From Acetivibrio cellulolyticus CD2 (lineage in GTDB: Bacteria > Bacillota > Clostridia > Acetivibrionales > Acetivibrionaceae), in assembly GCF_000179595.2 (NCBI RefSeq), contig NZ_JH556653.1, positions 1,526,192 to 1,590,191 on the forward strand: 64,000 nucleotides of DNA, given 5' to 3'. The notes beneath the pieces were generated by a model that saw nothing but the letters and a program-made list of their open reading frames with translations, ran no database searches and had not been told where the DNA came from. Position 1 is the first letter of the stretch, and the number at the start of each line of letters is the position of its first letter. Positions 18,033 through 27,565 of this stretch are shown here, one piece after another. Made by a program: the position numbers and the translations under genes.

Positions 18033-18558
18033 CTAACTTTCAGGTAAATAAAATCAATGAATTTATATGGGAGAAAATAAATATGTGCCATTCGAAGATG
18101 AATTCCATAAAATGTATTTGCATGGTTATATAAAATATATCGGGAGTTTTATATAAAAGCTTAACTAGTGCTTCTTAACAATACAAATAGATGTTTTCTT
18201 CAAAAGTAATATAATGTATAATGCTTGGGTAGTAATTTTCTACCATATAAAAAATATGTACAAATAAGTAAATTTCAACAGCTTGTAAATGGCGAATAAT
18301 ATTTAACATTGCTTTTCCTTTTGTAAATTTTAGTATATAATACTTATTGTATTGTAATAAATTAGTAGCATTTCACTTGGTTTTTAAAATTTCCACCATG
18401 TACCAAATTAGGGACTTACCCTAAAGTTAAATATCTCTCGTTTTCGGTATACAAACTTAATAGATGCTAAGAAATACTTTCATTATTTTTTAACTTGAGC
18501 GAAGCAAAAGGAATAGATACAAATATAAACACTAATTTATCAAAAGGGAGGCATATGT
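18033..18558. other. Divergent intergenic region, kinase / phospholipase
   Basis: 526 bases of AT-rich DNA separating the kinase (-) and phospholipase (+) genes. GGTAG/CTACC around AATTTT (about 18224-18243) is a weak hairpin. I find no confident promoter pair, open frame or riboswitch; in particular no c-di-GMP aptamer was recognised, despite the neighbouring HD-GYP gene. Confidence 0.5.
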
Positions 18559-21500
18559 ATGAAAAGCAAAACACATGTGTACATGGCAAATTTAATTATT
18601 GAGGACCTGAAAAAAGGCGGATTAACCCTTCCCGAGGGAATAGGCTATTTTGTTCCTCCTGACGAAATAAAATCAGCCATACTGGAGTGTCCAAGTGAGT
18701 TTAGAGCAGGTTCTGCAGGACCTGATTTTTACCCGGATATTCAAATCGGACAGACAATAATTCATCCGAGAAACTCGGGTGAATGGCTTGGAATTATGTT
18801 TGATGAGTTTTCAAAAATTTGCCGTGAAGATCCTGAAAGAAAAAAAGCTTTGTCGTTTTTATTGGGCTTTATGATGCATTATTCAGCTGACCTTTATGGA
18901 CATGAATATGTGAACAGATGGGCTCTTGGATGGTTCCCTGACATTAAAGAAGCACTTTCCGATGGTGAGAAAATGCTAAAGATAGTTCGGCACGTTTTGG
19001 TTGAAACTTATATGGACAATAAGGTCCCCAAAGACCAGAGTACTGATTTGAATTTTCCAAAAGGCTTTGTTTCAAGATGTTTTTTAAGTAGTGAAGCACT
19101 TGGCAGGTACCCGTCAAATACAGCAATGAAATATGCCGAAGAAATGAGAGAATACGCATTTAACAAGTCACAGGATAATACTGTTAATATGGTTGATATA
19201 TTCAACTACTTTAAATCATGGCAACAGGATTTGGATAACGGGATAGATGCCTGGCTTGATACATGGCACAAAATAACAATTGATATGACAGCTAATGGCA
19301 GAAGTATCCAAGATGCAAAGAACGAACTAAGTTACTGGGTTTCCAACTATTTTGGATATATGACACCTGCGCCTGACAAGTTTGTGGATTTCGTGAAAGT
19401 ACTGGATTCATTGAATATTTTTAAACCTGTTAAGGAATTAATCATTGAGGAAGCGAAAAAATTCCTTAATGATTTTGTAAAGGCAGCTACAGGAATTGAT
19501 GTAGCTGATTCAATAGCAGAAATCAAGAAAATGTTTGAACAGCCGGAACTTTATCTAAATAACGGAATCCTTTATGCAGACAAAAATATAACTGAACAGC
19601 TTGACAAAGAATTTGGAAACTTTGGACAATCTTCAGATACATTGAATCAAAGCTTCTATGCTTTCAGCCAATGTATTAATATGGGCAAATTGTGCTTAAT
19701 TGGACCTGAAAACTTAAATTCAATAATAGGAAACGCAAAAGGTCAGAAACTAGATGTATTTAAACCCTTATTATGCACAGGTTCAATAGATGCATTAAAT
19801 ATTACAATTAAAACGAAAAAGAACGACTGGCCATGGGACGGATATGGAACCGATGATAATATATATTTTGGAATAGCTCTAAAAAATGGCGAATATTTCG
19901 AATTGCTGCTTGATAAACCTGGATATAATGATTTTGAATCGGATGCTTGCGACACTTATTACTTTAAGTTGCCCAAACACGTCAATTATAGCGAGGTTGC
20001 CGAATTCAGATTGAGAAATGACCATATAGCAATCAAAGATGATTGGACTCCGGAATGGATGAGGGTATGTGATCAGTTTGGAAGAGAATTATGGGGCGGA
20101 GGTCTTAATCAAACCTTTACAGGAAAGGCACAATTAGCTCTTAGAGTTGATACAGCACAGCTTTCACAAAACAATCAACTTCAAATGGATCATAAAATAA
20201 TTTCATTTTTGTACAGTCTTGATGGAGTTGGAAAAACTGATAATAATAATCCAACTCAATATAAACAGTGGACAGATGAAAATAATATTTTCTTTACAGA
20301 TCCTGTCTTGAGAGAACAGGTATACAAAAAGCTGTTTGGGGATGGGAACCACTATACATATGTACCTAGAGCGTTCCATTTAGGATTCAGCAAAGGTGTT
20401 GATACTTTTGTAAATAATGAAAAAAGTGGCTTAACCGTAGTATTATCCGCTGCTGGTAATGATGATTGTACCTATACTGGTCAAGAAATTGGAGCTACCA
20501 ATACAAATCATTATGAAATATATTCAAAGCTTACAGAGCTATCAGGCAGGTTTTCTATGAGATGTACAAATGGGCAAAATGACCTTGCCTACAAATATGC
20601 AGAAATAAATCCCTACACCGGAAATCTAAGAGATACCAACCTTGGAAACATGCTTGATACTCACCCCATAATAGCAGATGATTATATCATAAGCTACGGA
20701 TTTTCCGATACAGGTATGAATAAAAGTGACCAGGCTTATATGTATGTTACTAAAAACCAGTCCGATTGGATGGGAGAATTGCTATCTGCTCATAAAATTC
20801 TCACAAAACAGCCATTTAAAGTATTTGCTATTCCAGGTTCCCATGATGCCGGCATGTTTACCGGCATAAACAGTGATGCTGAAGCTAATGCACTGATAAA
20901 GGGATTGATAGATAAATATGTAACAACTGAACAACTTGAAAAAGTTTTAAAAGTAGCTATTCCAGGCGAAATAGCAGCCCCTTTTGTAAAAGCACTTGCC
21001 CAATTGGTTTTTATGGCTGATGCCTCTACTTCTATGATAAGAAGAGCTATGATAAATCTTGCATATACACAGAAAGATGACATAACAACTCAACTAGTTC
21101 TTGGAAGCCGCTGGTTTGATTTCAGACCAGGTTATAATGCAGTTAATAATGATGGCATTTTAAGGCACCAGCATATGTTTATTCCGGGATATGAATTTGA
21201 AAACTTTTTAAATGATGTTGTATCATTTTTAGATACGCATAAGAATGAAATTGTTGTTGTATCAATAAATTATAATGGGTTTATGGAAGATTATATGATT
21301 CCAAAGGCGGATATTGTTAACGGACTCATAAGCAAGGCACTTGAAAAATCTACTTCCAAAATTAAGATAATAGGACCTGAAGGCCTTGATACACCAATCG
21401 AAAGCCTAATATCCGACAATAAAAGGCTTGTTATTATAGCACAGGATAAGTTCAAAACTGAAAATGACCAGCTTGGAAATTATTTTAGAAATTCATATAG

Positions 21501-22281
21501 TGATGATGCTTATGCAACTGATAATCCGGAAAGTATAATAGGTGCACTTGAGAACACTATCAATACACCAAAGGAAGCAAAAATAAAAGGAACTAACCTT
21601 CAATTGCAGGGAACCTACACAAATAAAATATTTAGCAGTACCACCGACATATTGTCCACCTTCCTGTCGTTAAGTGACGCTACATCACCTCTTTTATATA
21701 CGAAGGCCAAATTCGATTGTGCTACATATAAGTGGATATTACAAAATATAAACAACCCTAAACTAAACGTTGATAATTCAGGACTCATAATTTTCTTAAA
21801 TGATTTTGTTGATAGTTTAATAGTTAACAGAGCAGCAGCTTTAATTAGAAATAGATGTTCACTTAAAATTACTTATGAAGTTCATGTTGAAAATATAGGC
21901 TGGATGCCACTATGTTCAACAAATGAAATAGCTGGGACCACCGGGCAAAGCCTGAGAATGGAAGCTATAAAAATAAATACTTCGTTTTCTGACTCAAGTA
22001 CCAAATTAGGCATTAGATACAGGGCACATGTTCAGAATATAGGCTGGCAAGACTGGGTTTATAATGGTGAAATTGCCGGAACCACCGGGCAGGCAAAGCG
22101 TCTTGAGGCAATACAAATAGAGCTGACAGATACAGATGCCTCTAACTATAATGTAAGCTATCGTGTTCATGTTCAGGATATAGGCTGGCAAGACTGGGTC
22201 TGTAATGGCGCAATTGCAGGAACTACAGGTCAATCAAAACGTATGGAAGCTATACAGATTTCTATAGATTGTAAAAGATAA
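18559..22281 (+). CDS. Zn-PLC / PLAT / PI-PLC / ChW multidomain phospholipase
   Basis: 1240 residues. The N-terminal 300 resemble zinc-dependent phospholipase C (AGPDFYPD, GFMMHYSADLYGHEY, VRHVLVETYMD). Residues about 403-530 look like a PLAT/LH2 lipid-binding domain (GYGTDDNIYFGI, then FRLRNDHIAIKDDWTPEWM). That order, Zn-PLC then PLAT, is the plan of Clostridium perfringens alpha-toxin. A PI-PLC X domain follows (about 750-1080) with the two expected histidines in IPGSHDAGMF and LRHQHMF and with SRWFDFRPGYN. The C-terminus has three ChW repeats (about 1103-1238; GWQDWVYNGEIAGTTGQ). Two lipid-cleaving modules plus wall-type repeats imply a surface or exported enzyme, yet no signal peptide is visible and none lies in frame upstream. 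GGGAGG sits seven bases before ATG 18559. Activity and substrate are predictions. Confidence 0.85.
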   Translation: MKSKTHVYMANLIIEDLKKGGLTLPEGIGYFVPPDEIKSAILECPSEFRAGSAGPDFYPDIQIGQTIIHPRNSGEWLGIMFDEFSKICREDPERKKALSFLLGFMMHYSADLYGHEYVNRWALGWFPDIKEALSDGEKMLKIVRHVLVETYMDNKVPKDQSTDLNFPKGFVSRCFLSSEALGRYPSNTAMKYAEEMREYAFNKSQDNTVNMVDIFNYFKSWQQDLDNGIDAWLDTWHKITIDMTANGRSIQDAKNELSYWVSNYFGYMTPAPDKFVDFVKVLDSLNIFKPVKELIIEEAKKFLNDFVKAATGIDVADSIAEIKKMFEQPELYLNNGILYADKNITEQLDKEFGNFGQSSDTLNQSFYAFSQCINMGKLCLIGPENLNSIIGNAKGQKLDVFKPLLCTGSIDALNITIKTKKNDWPWDGYGTDDNIYFGIALKNGEYFELLLDKPGYNDFESDACDTYYFKLPKHVNYSEVAEFRLRNDHIAIKDDWTPEWMRVCDQFGRELWGGGLNQTFTGKAQLALRVDTAQLSQNNQLQMDHKIISFLYSLDGVGKTDNNNPTQYKQWTDENNIFFTDPVLREQVYKKLFGDGNHYTYVPRAFHLGFSKGVDTFVNNEKSGLTVVLSAAGNDDCTYTGQEIGATNTNHYEIYSKLTELSGRFSMRCTNGQNDLAYKYAEINPYTGNLRDTNLGNMLDTHPIIADDYIISYGFSDTGMNKSDQAYMYVTKNQSDWMGELLSAHKILTKQPFKVFAIPGSHDAGMFTGINSDAEANALIKGLIDKYVTTEQLEKVLKVAIPGEIAAPFVKALAQLVFMADASTSMIRRAMINLAYTQKDDITTQLVLGSRWFDFRPGYNAVNNDGILRHQHMFIPGYEFENFLNDVVSFLDTHKNEIVVVSINYNGFMEDYMIPKADIVNGLISKALEKSTSKIKIIGPEGLDTPIESLISDNKRLVIIAQDKFKTENDQLGNYFRNSYSDDAYATDNPESIIGALENTINTPKEAKIKGTNLQLQGTYTNKIFSSTTDILSTFLSLSDATSPLLYTKAKFDCATYKWILQNINNPKLNVDNSGLIIFLNDFVDSLIVNRAAALIRNRCSLKITYEVHVENIGWMPLCSTNEIAGTTGQSLRMEAIKINTSFSDSSTKLGIRYRAHVQNIGWQDWVYNGEIAGTTGQAKRLEAIQIELTDTDASNYNVSYRVHVQDIGWQDWVCNGAIAGTTGQSKRMEAIQISIDCKR

Positions 22282-22306
22282 GATTCAAAGGGAAGGTTGT
22301 ACTGCC

Positions 22307-22331
22307 AGGGGAGCGGTTTTTAAGCTCCCCT
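22307..22331 (+). terminator. Hairpin between convergent genes
   Basis: AGGGGAGC pairs with GCTCCCCT around GGTTTTTAA. The T-tract after it is weak. Probably ends the phospholipase transcript. Confidence 0.5.
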
Positions 22332-22404
22332 TAAACTTGTAAAAAGTACATTAAACATTCCTTAACACTTAAAGCTCATAAAGATGTTTATTAAGCAAAT
22401 CTAT

Positions 22405-22770
22405 CTATATAAATGCTTTGATTATTAATACTGTGATTATTATCCATATAAGAATTATAGGTATTGAGTAATACCACTTTTTAGGCTTTCCATTTTCCCA
22501 AAGTCCTTGAGATTCAATACGGCATTGTTCAATTATTTCTTTTGGAACAGACTTTAATGTAATCACAATCAATAACGGTAATATTATTACATCATCAAGG
22601 TATCCAAGTATGGGTATAAAATCAGGAATCAAATCAATTGGTGATAAAGCATACGCTACTGTTAAAATAGCCAATATCTTTGCATACCATGGGGTCTCTT
22701 TTTTCCTTAGCGCCAGAAAAACAACAGGAATATCTCTTTTTAATTGTTTTGCTCGTTCCTTAATTTTCAT
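22405..22770 (-). CDS. YkvA/DUF1232-family membrane protein
   Basis: 121 residues. The family core YALSPIDLIPDFIPILGYLDD is present, continuing into a hydrophobic helix, with a second membrane helix at the C-terminus (IPIILIWIIITVLIIK). The frame opens at TTG 22782, but that TTG is part of the ribosome binding site TTGGAGG of ATG 22770, which lies five bases downstream and is the evident start. Function of the family is unknown. It stands alone between convergent and divergent neighbours. Confidence 0.88.
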   Translation of the reverse strand: MKIKERAKQLKRDIPVVFLALRKKETPWYAKILAILTVAYALSPIDLIPDFIPILGYLDDVIILPLLIVITLKSVPKEIIEQCRIESQGLWENGKPKKWYYSIPIILIWIIITVLIIKAFI

Positions 22771-22867
22771 TTTTGCCTCCAATTTTTACTCCCATCTTAA
22801 AAAAATACGTCTTGTTTATGCTTCCATTATTTAATATTTTCATGTAGGTGTCAACATACCTTCATAA

Positions 22868-22883
22868 GTTCAGTTAACCGAAC
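22868..22883. promoter_or_regulatory. Candidate operator palindrome
   Basis: GTTCAGTTAACCGAAC is palindromic at 14 of 16 positions. It lies about 90 bases upstream of the likely ABC-operon promoter. No regulator is known; listed for its symmetry only. Confidence 0.35.
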
Positions 22884-22970
22884 AAACTTCATTGATGATA
22901 TTGTTTGGTATATCTGCTTTCCACAAGTAAAGGCCCCAATATCAATTTTAGAATATAAGTAAATTAACAA

Positions 22971-22999
22971 TTTACTTTAGTAAAGTTATGAAGTATACT
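22971..22999 (+). promoter_or_regulatory. Probable promoter of the amino-acid ABC operon with internal palindrome
   Basis: TTTACT (22971-22976), a 17-base spacer and TATACT (22994-22999). The 13-base palindrome ACTTTAGTAAAGT (22974-22986) overlaps the -35 and the spacer and could bind a repressor. Confidence 0.5.
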
Positions 23000-23061
23000 G
23001 TTTATTATAAGTAGACATAAAACAACAAAGACAATTTATTTTGTGAAGGGATTGATATATT

Positions 23062-23889
23062 GTGAAAAGAAAGTTATCAATTAAGGTTTTGGCATGTGCA
23101 ATGGCTGCAGCATTATTATTTGCAGGTTGCGGAAGTACAGATAAGGCATCAAGTTCAGTTGCAGATCAATCATGGGAAAAAGTAAAGGAAGCTGGTGTGC
23201 TTGTACTTGGCTTAGATGATAGTTTCCCTCCTATGGGTTACAGAGACGATAATAATGAAATTGTAGGATATGATATTGACCTTGCAAAAGAAGTAGCTTC
23301 TCGTTTAGGTGTTGAATTAAAACTTCAGCCAATCAACTGGGATTCAAAAGAGCAAGAACTTAATACAGGCAACATTGATTGTGTTTGGAATGGTTTTACT
23401 ATGACAGATGATTTAAAGAAAAATTTATTATTTTCTGATGCATATATGAATAATCAACAGGTACTTGTTGTAATGGCAGATTCAAAATATAATTCAGAAG
23501 CAGACTTGGCAGGCAAATCTGTAGCATTGCAATCAGATTCTAGTGCAAAAGTTGCTTTGGATAGCAAAACAGATTTTAAAGCTTCTTTAAAAGAAGTTAT
23601 TGAACTGGATAATTACACAACATGTCTTATGGATTTAGAAAAAGGCGGTGTTGATGCGGTAGTTATGGATGAAATCGTAGCTAGATATTTTATTCAAATG
23701 AAGGGCTCGAAGTACAAAGTAATTGGAAATAGCCTAGCAGCTGAAGAATATGGAATAGGTTTCAGAAAAGCTGATGTAGCGCTAAAGACAAAGATTAATG
23801 ATACCCTAAAGGAAATGGCTAAAGACGGTACAAATGCTAAGATATCAGATAAATGGTTTGGTAAGGATATTTCAACAATCGGAAAGTAA
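23062..23889 (+). CDS. Amino-acid ABC transporter substrate-binding lipoprotein
   Basis: 275 residues, bacterial solute-binding family 3. The signal peptide ends in the lipobox LFAGC (Cys23 lipidated). The family signature is clear: VLVLGLDDSFPPMGYRDDNNEIVGYDIDLAKEVA in two overlapping motifs, then a DCVWNGFTMTDD-type hinge and AVVMDEIVARYF. It would capture a polar amino acid outside the membrane and hand it to the permease. GTG 23062 with AAGGGA ten bases upstream. First gene of a three-gene operon with permease and ATPase. The exact amino acid cannot be read from sequence. Confidence 0.93.
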   Translation: MKRKLSIKVLACAMAAALLFAGCGSTDKASSSVADQSWEKVKEAGVLVLGLDDSFPPMGYRDDNNEIVGYDIDLAKEVASRLGVELKLQPINWDSKEQELNTGNIDCVWNGFTMTDDLKKNLLFSDAYMNNQQVLVVMADSKYNSEADLAGKSVALQSDSSAKVALDSKTDFKASLKEVIELDNYTTCLMDLEKGGVDAVVMDEIVARYFIQMKGSKYKVIGNSLAAEEYGIGFRKADVALKTKINDTLKEMAKDGTNAKISDKWFGKDISTIGK

Positions 23890-23920
23890 ATTTTACAATT
23901 GCTAACTAAGAATTCTTATT

Positions 23921-24020
23921 AAGAGGCTGTTGCACAATAGCACTCCACCCCATTATATGTAGGTTAGGAATAACCAATTACATGATATTGCGGCGAAGAA
24001 ATGTTATGCAACAGCCTCTT
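23921..24020. mobile_element. 100-bp MITE-like element with 14-bp terminal inverted repeats
   Basis: AAGAGGCTGTTGCA at the left end (23921-23934) is exactly inverted at the right end (24007-24020). The ends resemble those of some insertion sequences (GAGGCTGTTGCA type), but no transposase frame is inside. It sits between the binding-protein stop and the permease start of one operon. No clear target-site duplication was seen. As RNA it would fold into a long-based hairpin and could lower permease and ATPase expression. Confidence 0.65.
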
Positions 24021-24060
24021 TAAAACTGAGAACTTGTCTTTTATGAGAGGGGATTTTTGT

Positions 24061-24693
24061 ATGAAGCTGATTATGCTTTTATGTGATGGAATGGTTGTAT
24101 CCATAGAGCTTTTTTTGCTGACTTTGATTTTCGCTCTTCCTTTAGGCCTTATTATTTCTTTTGGCAGGAGAGCAAAAAATAGAATAATTAGTGCTATTGC
24201 AGGTATATACATATCTATCATGAGAGGCACTCCACTTATGTTGCAATTAGTTGTCGTATACTTCGGACCATATTATGTTTTTGGTGGAAAGATTGATAGA
24301 TTTCCAGCTGCTGTAATTGCTTTAGTTCTTAATTATGCTGCATATTTTGCTGAGATATTCAGAGGCGGAATAGATTCTATACCAAAGGGCCAGTATGAAG
24401 CAGGGGAAGTTTTAGGTTTCACCAAGGTGCAGGTGTTTTTCAAGATAGTACTCCCACAAGTTGTAAAGAGAATATTGCCTGCAATAAGTAATGAGGTTAT
24501 AACTTTAGTAAAGGATACTGCTTTGGTAACAGCAATTGGAGTTGCTGAAATGTTTAAAGCTGCCAATAATGAAATGACCAGGATAGGTTCAATGCAACCG
24601 GTATTTGTAGCAGGAGTTTTCTATTATGTAATGAATTTAATTATAGCCAAGCTTTTTGAATTTGCAGAGAAAAAGCTCAATTACTATAGATAA
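24061..24693 (+). CDS. Amino-acid ABC transporter permease
   Basis: 210 residues, HisM/GlnP type, about five membrane helices. The coupling motif EAGEVLGFTKVQVFFKIVLP is intact, and ISIMRGTPLMLQL is the usual second-helix motif. The frame is open back to 24001, but those codons lie in the inverted-repeat element; ATG 24061 with GAGAGGGGA seven bases upstream is the better start. Works with the lipoprotein before it and the ATPase after it. Confidence 0.93.
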   Translation: MKLIMLLCDGMVVSIELFLLTLIFALPLGLIISFGRRAKNRIISAIAGIYISIMRGTPLMLQLVVVYFGPYYVFGGKIDRFPAAVIALVLNYAAYFAEIFRGGIDSIPKGQYEAGEVLGFTKVQVFFKIVLPQVVKRILPAISNEVITLVKDTALVTAIGVAEMFKAANNEMTRIGSMQPVFVAGVFYYVMNLIIAKLFEFAEKKLNYYR

Positions 24694-24768
24694 GGATTCT
24701 TGATAATTTATTAGGGAATATCCTTGAAGGAATTATAGTTTCACCGAAGAATCGGCGTGGAGGTTATT

Positions 24769-25530
24769 ATGAAAATGATAGAAGCATCAGATATATGCAA
24801 GAGTTTTGATGGAAATACCGTATTAAAGGGAATATCCTTTGAAGTAAATAAGGGTGAAGTAGTTGCCATAATTGGTCCATCTGGTTCAGGGAAAAGTACA
24901 CTTCTGAGATGCATAACTCTGCTTGAAAAGATTGATTCAGGCAAAATTACAGTTGAAAATGAAATAATGGTTTCAACAAATGAAGCAGGAAGAGCGATTT
25001 ATGCTGATAAGAATAAGTTAAGAAAAATCCGTTTGAAGCTAGGGCTGGTTTTTCAAAATTTTAATTTGTTTCCTCATTTTAATGTTATAAGAAATATAAC
25101 TGAAGCACCTGTAAATGTTGCGGGAATTAACAAAGAAGAAGCTAAAAAATCTGCTCAAGAGCTTTTGGTTAAGATGGGTCTTGAGGATAAAGCAAATGCC
25201 TATCCCTGCAATCTGTCAGGTGGACAGTGTCAAAGGGTTGCTATAGCAAGGGCTCTGGCATTAAATCCAGATGTTCTGTTCTTTGATGAGCCTACATCTG
25301 CACTGGACCCTGAGCTGACTATGGAGGTTTTGAAGGTAATAAGAAATCTTGCCCAGGAGCACATGACTATGGTAGTTGTAACTCATGAAATGGGCTTTGC
25401 CAGAGAAGTAGCTGATAGAGTTATTTTTATGGATAATGGTGTTATAGTAGAAGAGGGCACACCTGAGGAGGTTTTCTCCAATCCTTCTAACGAGAGAACA
25501 AGGGCTTTTATCAAGGGGTTTGATAAATAG
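24769..25530 (+). CDS. Amino-acid ABC transporter ATP-binding protein
   Basis: 253 residues, GlnQ/HisP type. Walker [11 protein letters not shown]-loop [11 protein letters not shown], signature [10 protein letters not shown], Walker [14 protein letters not shown] and switch His in VVTHEMGFA are all present. The start is ATG 24769, five bases after GGAGG; the frame reaches GTG 24757, which overlaps that site. Last gene of the operon. Confidence 0.94.
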   Translation: MKMIEASDICKSFDGNTVLKGISFEVNKGEVVAIIGPSGSGKSTLLRCITLLEKIDSGKITVENEIMVSTNEAGRAIYADKNKLRKIRLKLGLVFQNFNLFPHFNVIRNITEAPVNVAGINKEEAKKSAQELLVKMGLEDKANAYPCNLSGGQCQRVAIARALALNPDVLFFDEPTSALDPELTMEVLKVIRNLAQEHMTMVVVTHEMGFAREVADRVIFMDNGVIVEEGTPEEVFSNPSNERTRAFIKGFDK

Positions 25531-25589
25531 GATCTTTAATTAGTGCACAAGCCAATTTTTCTCTGCACTATACTTGTAAGTATAAGAGC

Positions 25590-25636
25590 AACTAAGCTTC
25601 TGCCTTTACCAAGTGCTAGGCGCAAGCTAAGTTTTT
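25590..25636 (+). terminator. Terminator of the ABC operon
   Basis: AACTAAGCTT pairs with AAGCTAAGTT (one mismatch) and is followed by TTTTT. About 60 bases after the ATPase stop. A separate perfect palindrome TATACTTGTAAGTATA lies just before it (about 25570-25585). Confidence 0.5.
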
Positions 25637-25733
25637 CTATAACAAATGTTTAGAAGGACTATCATTATAACTCGCTTCTCATAAAACAACATTAATGCAT
25701 TAAACAAGTAGAAGGTACAAAAATTTTTCAAAT

Positions 25734-27416
25734 CTATACTGAGGCTATTTTGACCTCTTTACCTTTAAAGGCAATTCCCAGTTTAACAATATCATTTATA
25801 CCAAGAGACTTGAGTTCACAATCGTATCTCTTTTCTTCTATCTGCTTTAATGCCATATTCAGCGCTTGATCTATTGACTCATTTTTCAGCTGGCTAGCCT
25901 TTTTAAACTCGATAATTATTCCTTTTTTGCTCTTATCTTTTGGGATAATCATCACATCATATCTTCCAAATCCGGATTCTCTGTTAGACTTAATATCGTA
26001 TTCCTTATCAATATAGACAAGCATTCCCAATACAAACGCATGATAAAAGCTTTCCGAATTATCCTCACGCAAATCATTATAGCTTAAAGTATTCATAACG
26101 GTATATGCAAATATTTCATAAAAGGTATCTATGTCACCTGTGAGCAAACTTTTAATCATCTGCTCAACACTTCCGCCCTTTATGGTTTCATCAAACCAGT
26201 CCTGCATCATGTTTCTGAAAAAGTAGTGAACTTCTTTGTTTGGAACTTTTAAAGTGCAATAAACGCCATCTTCTTTTAAGTTCAGTTTTATAGGTTTAAG
26301 ATAACCGCTCATAAGCATAAACGACCATATGCTTTTATCAGATTTATCAATCTGACTGTAAATGATATTTTCGTCTATTTTTACATTCTCAATTGTACCG
26401 CCTTCAATTATATCCTTTATGCTCAGCTGTATCTTATTATCGCCTTCCGTAGCAAGCTTCCTTATTATTGCATTTCCGCTTGTGTTTATCCAATAGGGCT
26501 CTAAATGGCCTTTGTTGATATACATTATAATTGACCATGGATTATATATTACTGTCTGCCTCTTTTTACCAAAAAGATAACCATCATACCACTGGGCTAC
26601 TTTGTCCATGCTTTCTTCAATTTTGTAATATTTTAATACTTCCTCAACTTCTTCATGGGTAAAGCCAAAATACTCACTGTAGCTGTCACTTAATATAGTG
26701 CTTACATTTAAATTATTCATATCACTAAAGATACTTTCTTTAGCCACTCTGAAAATACCCGTCAGAATGCCTTTCTGAAGGTAGAGATTGTTCTTAAACC
26801 CGGAATTCATAAAAGCCTTCATAAATTCTATTGCCTCTACCCAGTGTCCATGTATATAGGCTTCATTTAAAAAAGTATCGTACTCATCCAGTAATATATA
26901 AGGCTTCTGCTTATGATAGTTGTATAACGCCTTTGACAGAAGCTCCAAACTATTTATGTAATCCTCGGTTTGAGCTTTACCATTATATATCTTCTCGAAA
27001 GTCTCTTTATCTTTTCCTTCAATTGCATTTGATTTAAGTATGTAGGAATGCCTTATAAACTCTGATGAAATCGCGTTTTTGATCAAAGCCAGATTAATAT
27101 TCCAGTCGCTCATTTTTACATTCTTAAAAGTCAATGTAATTACCGGATACTTTCCTTGCTCATTAATATATGCCTCACCCTGCTGCCATATCTTGTATTC
27201 TTTAAAGAGAAAGCTTGTATCCTCTTCAGTCTTTTCAAAAAAGTATCGTAAAAGTGACATATTCAAGGTCTTTCCAAATCTTCTCGGGCGTGCAATCAGA
27301 ACCACCTCTGAACTATCATCAATTATCTCTTTTATAAATAATGATTTATCAACAAAATAGAGATCATTTTCTACAATCTTTTTAAAATCATCTACACCAA
27401 TTGGTTGACGCTTCAT
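25734..27416 (-). CDS. AAA-ATPase-like / PD-(D/E)XK nuclease-fold protein
   Basis: 560 residues. The N-terminal half is an AAA-ATPase-like domain (PF09820 type: MKRQPIGVDDFKKIV, YFVDKSLFIKEII, P-loop RPRRFGKTLN near 45). The C-terminal part carries a PD-(D/E)XK nuclease-like core (FGRYDVMI, then GIIIEFKKA near 500). Such proteins occur in many copies in clostridia and Bacteroidetes; their role is unknown, with a mobile-element or defence link suspected. ATG 27416 with GAGGT about eight bases upstream. Single-gene unit, about 150 bases after the cohesin remnant. Confidence 0.9.
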   Translation of the reverse strand: MKRQPIGVDDFKKIVENDLYFVDKSLFIKEIIDDSSEVVLIARPRRFGKTLNMSLLRYFFEKTEEDTSFLFKEYKIWQQGEAYINEQGKYPVITLTFKNVKMSDWNINLALIKNAISSEFIRHSYILKSNAIEGKDKETFEKIYNGKAQTEDYINSLELLSKALYNYHKQKPYILLDEYDTFLNEAYIHGHWVEAIEFMKAFMNSGFKNNLYLQKGILTGIFRVAKESIFSDMNNLNVSTILSDSYSEYFGFTHEEVEEVLKYYKIEESMDKVAQWYDGYLFGKKRQTVIYNPWSIIMYINKGHLEPYWINTSGNAIIRKLATEGDNKIQLSIKDIIEGGTIENVKIDENIIYSQIDKSDKSIWSFMLMSGYLKPIKLNLKEDGVYCTLKVPNKEVHYFFRNMMQDWFDETIKGGSVEQMIKSLLTGDIDTFYEIFAYTVMNTLSYNDLREDNSESFYHAFVLGMLVYIDKEYDIKSNRESGFGRYDVMIIPKDKSKKGIIIEFKKASQLKNESIDQALNMALKQIEEKRYDCELKSLGINDIVKLGIAFKGKEVKIASV

Positions 27417-27565
27417 AAAATGTACCTCTTTTTCTTGTTTAAAATTATACCCTTATTATATACACTTTTATTGGCTCTATCAACTCATCCAAAATATTAA
27501 TATTACAATTTACTTTGGGAGACAAAACAGAACGTAAAAGCATGATCAACTATTCTGTTAAAATT

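Noticed and set aside
18033-18558. Possible c-di-GMP riboswitch before the phospholipase gene
   Set aside because: The conserved aptamer core could not be found; only AT-rich spacer.
24001-24060. Earlier start for the ABC permease
   Set aside because: These codons come from the right end of the inverted-repeat element; the ATG at 24061 has a proper ribosome binding site.
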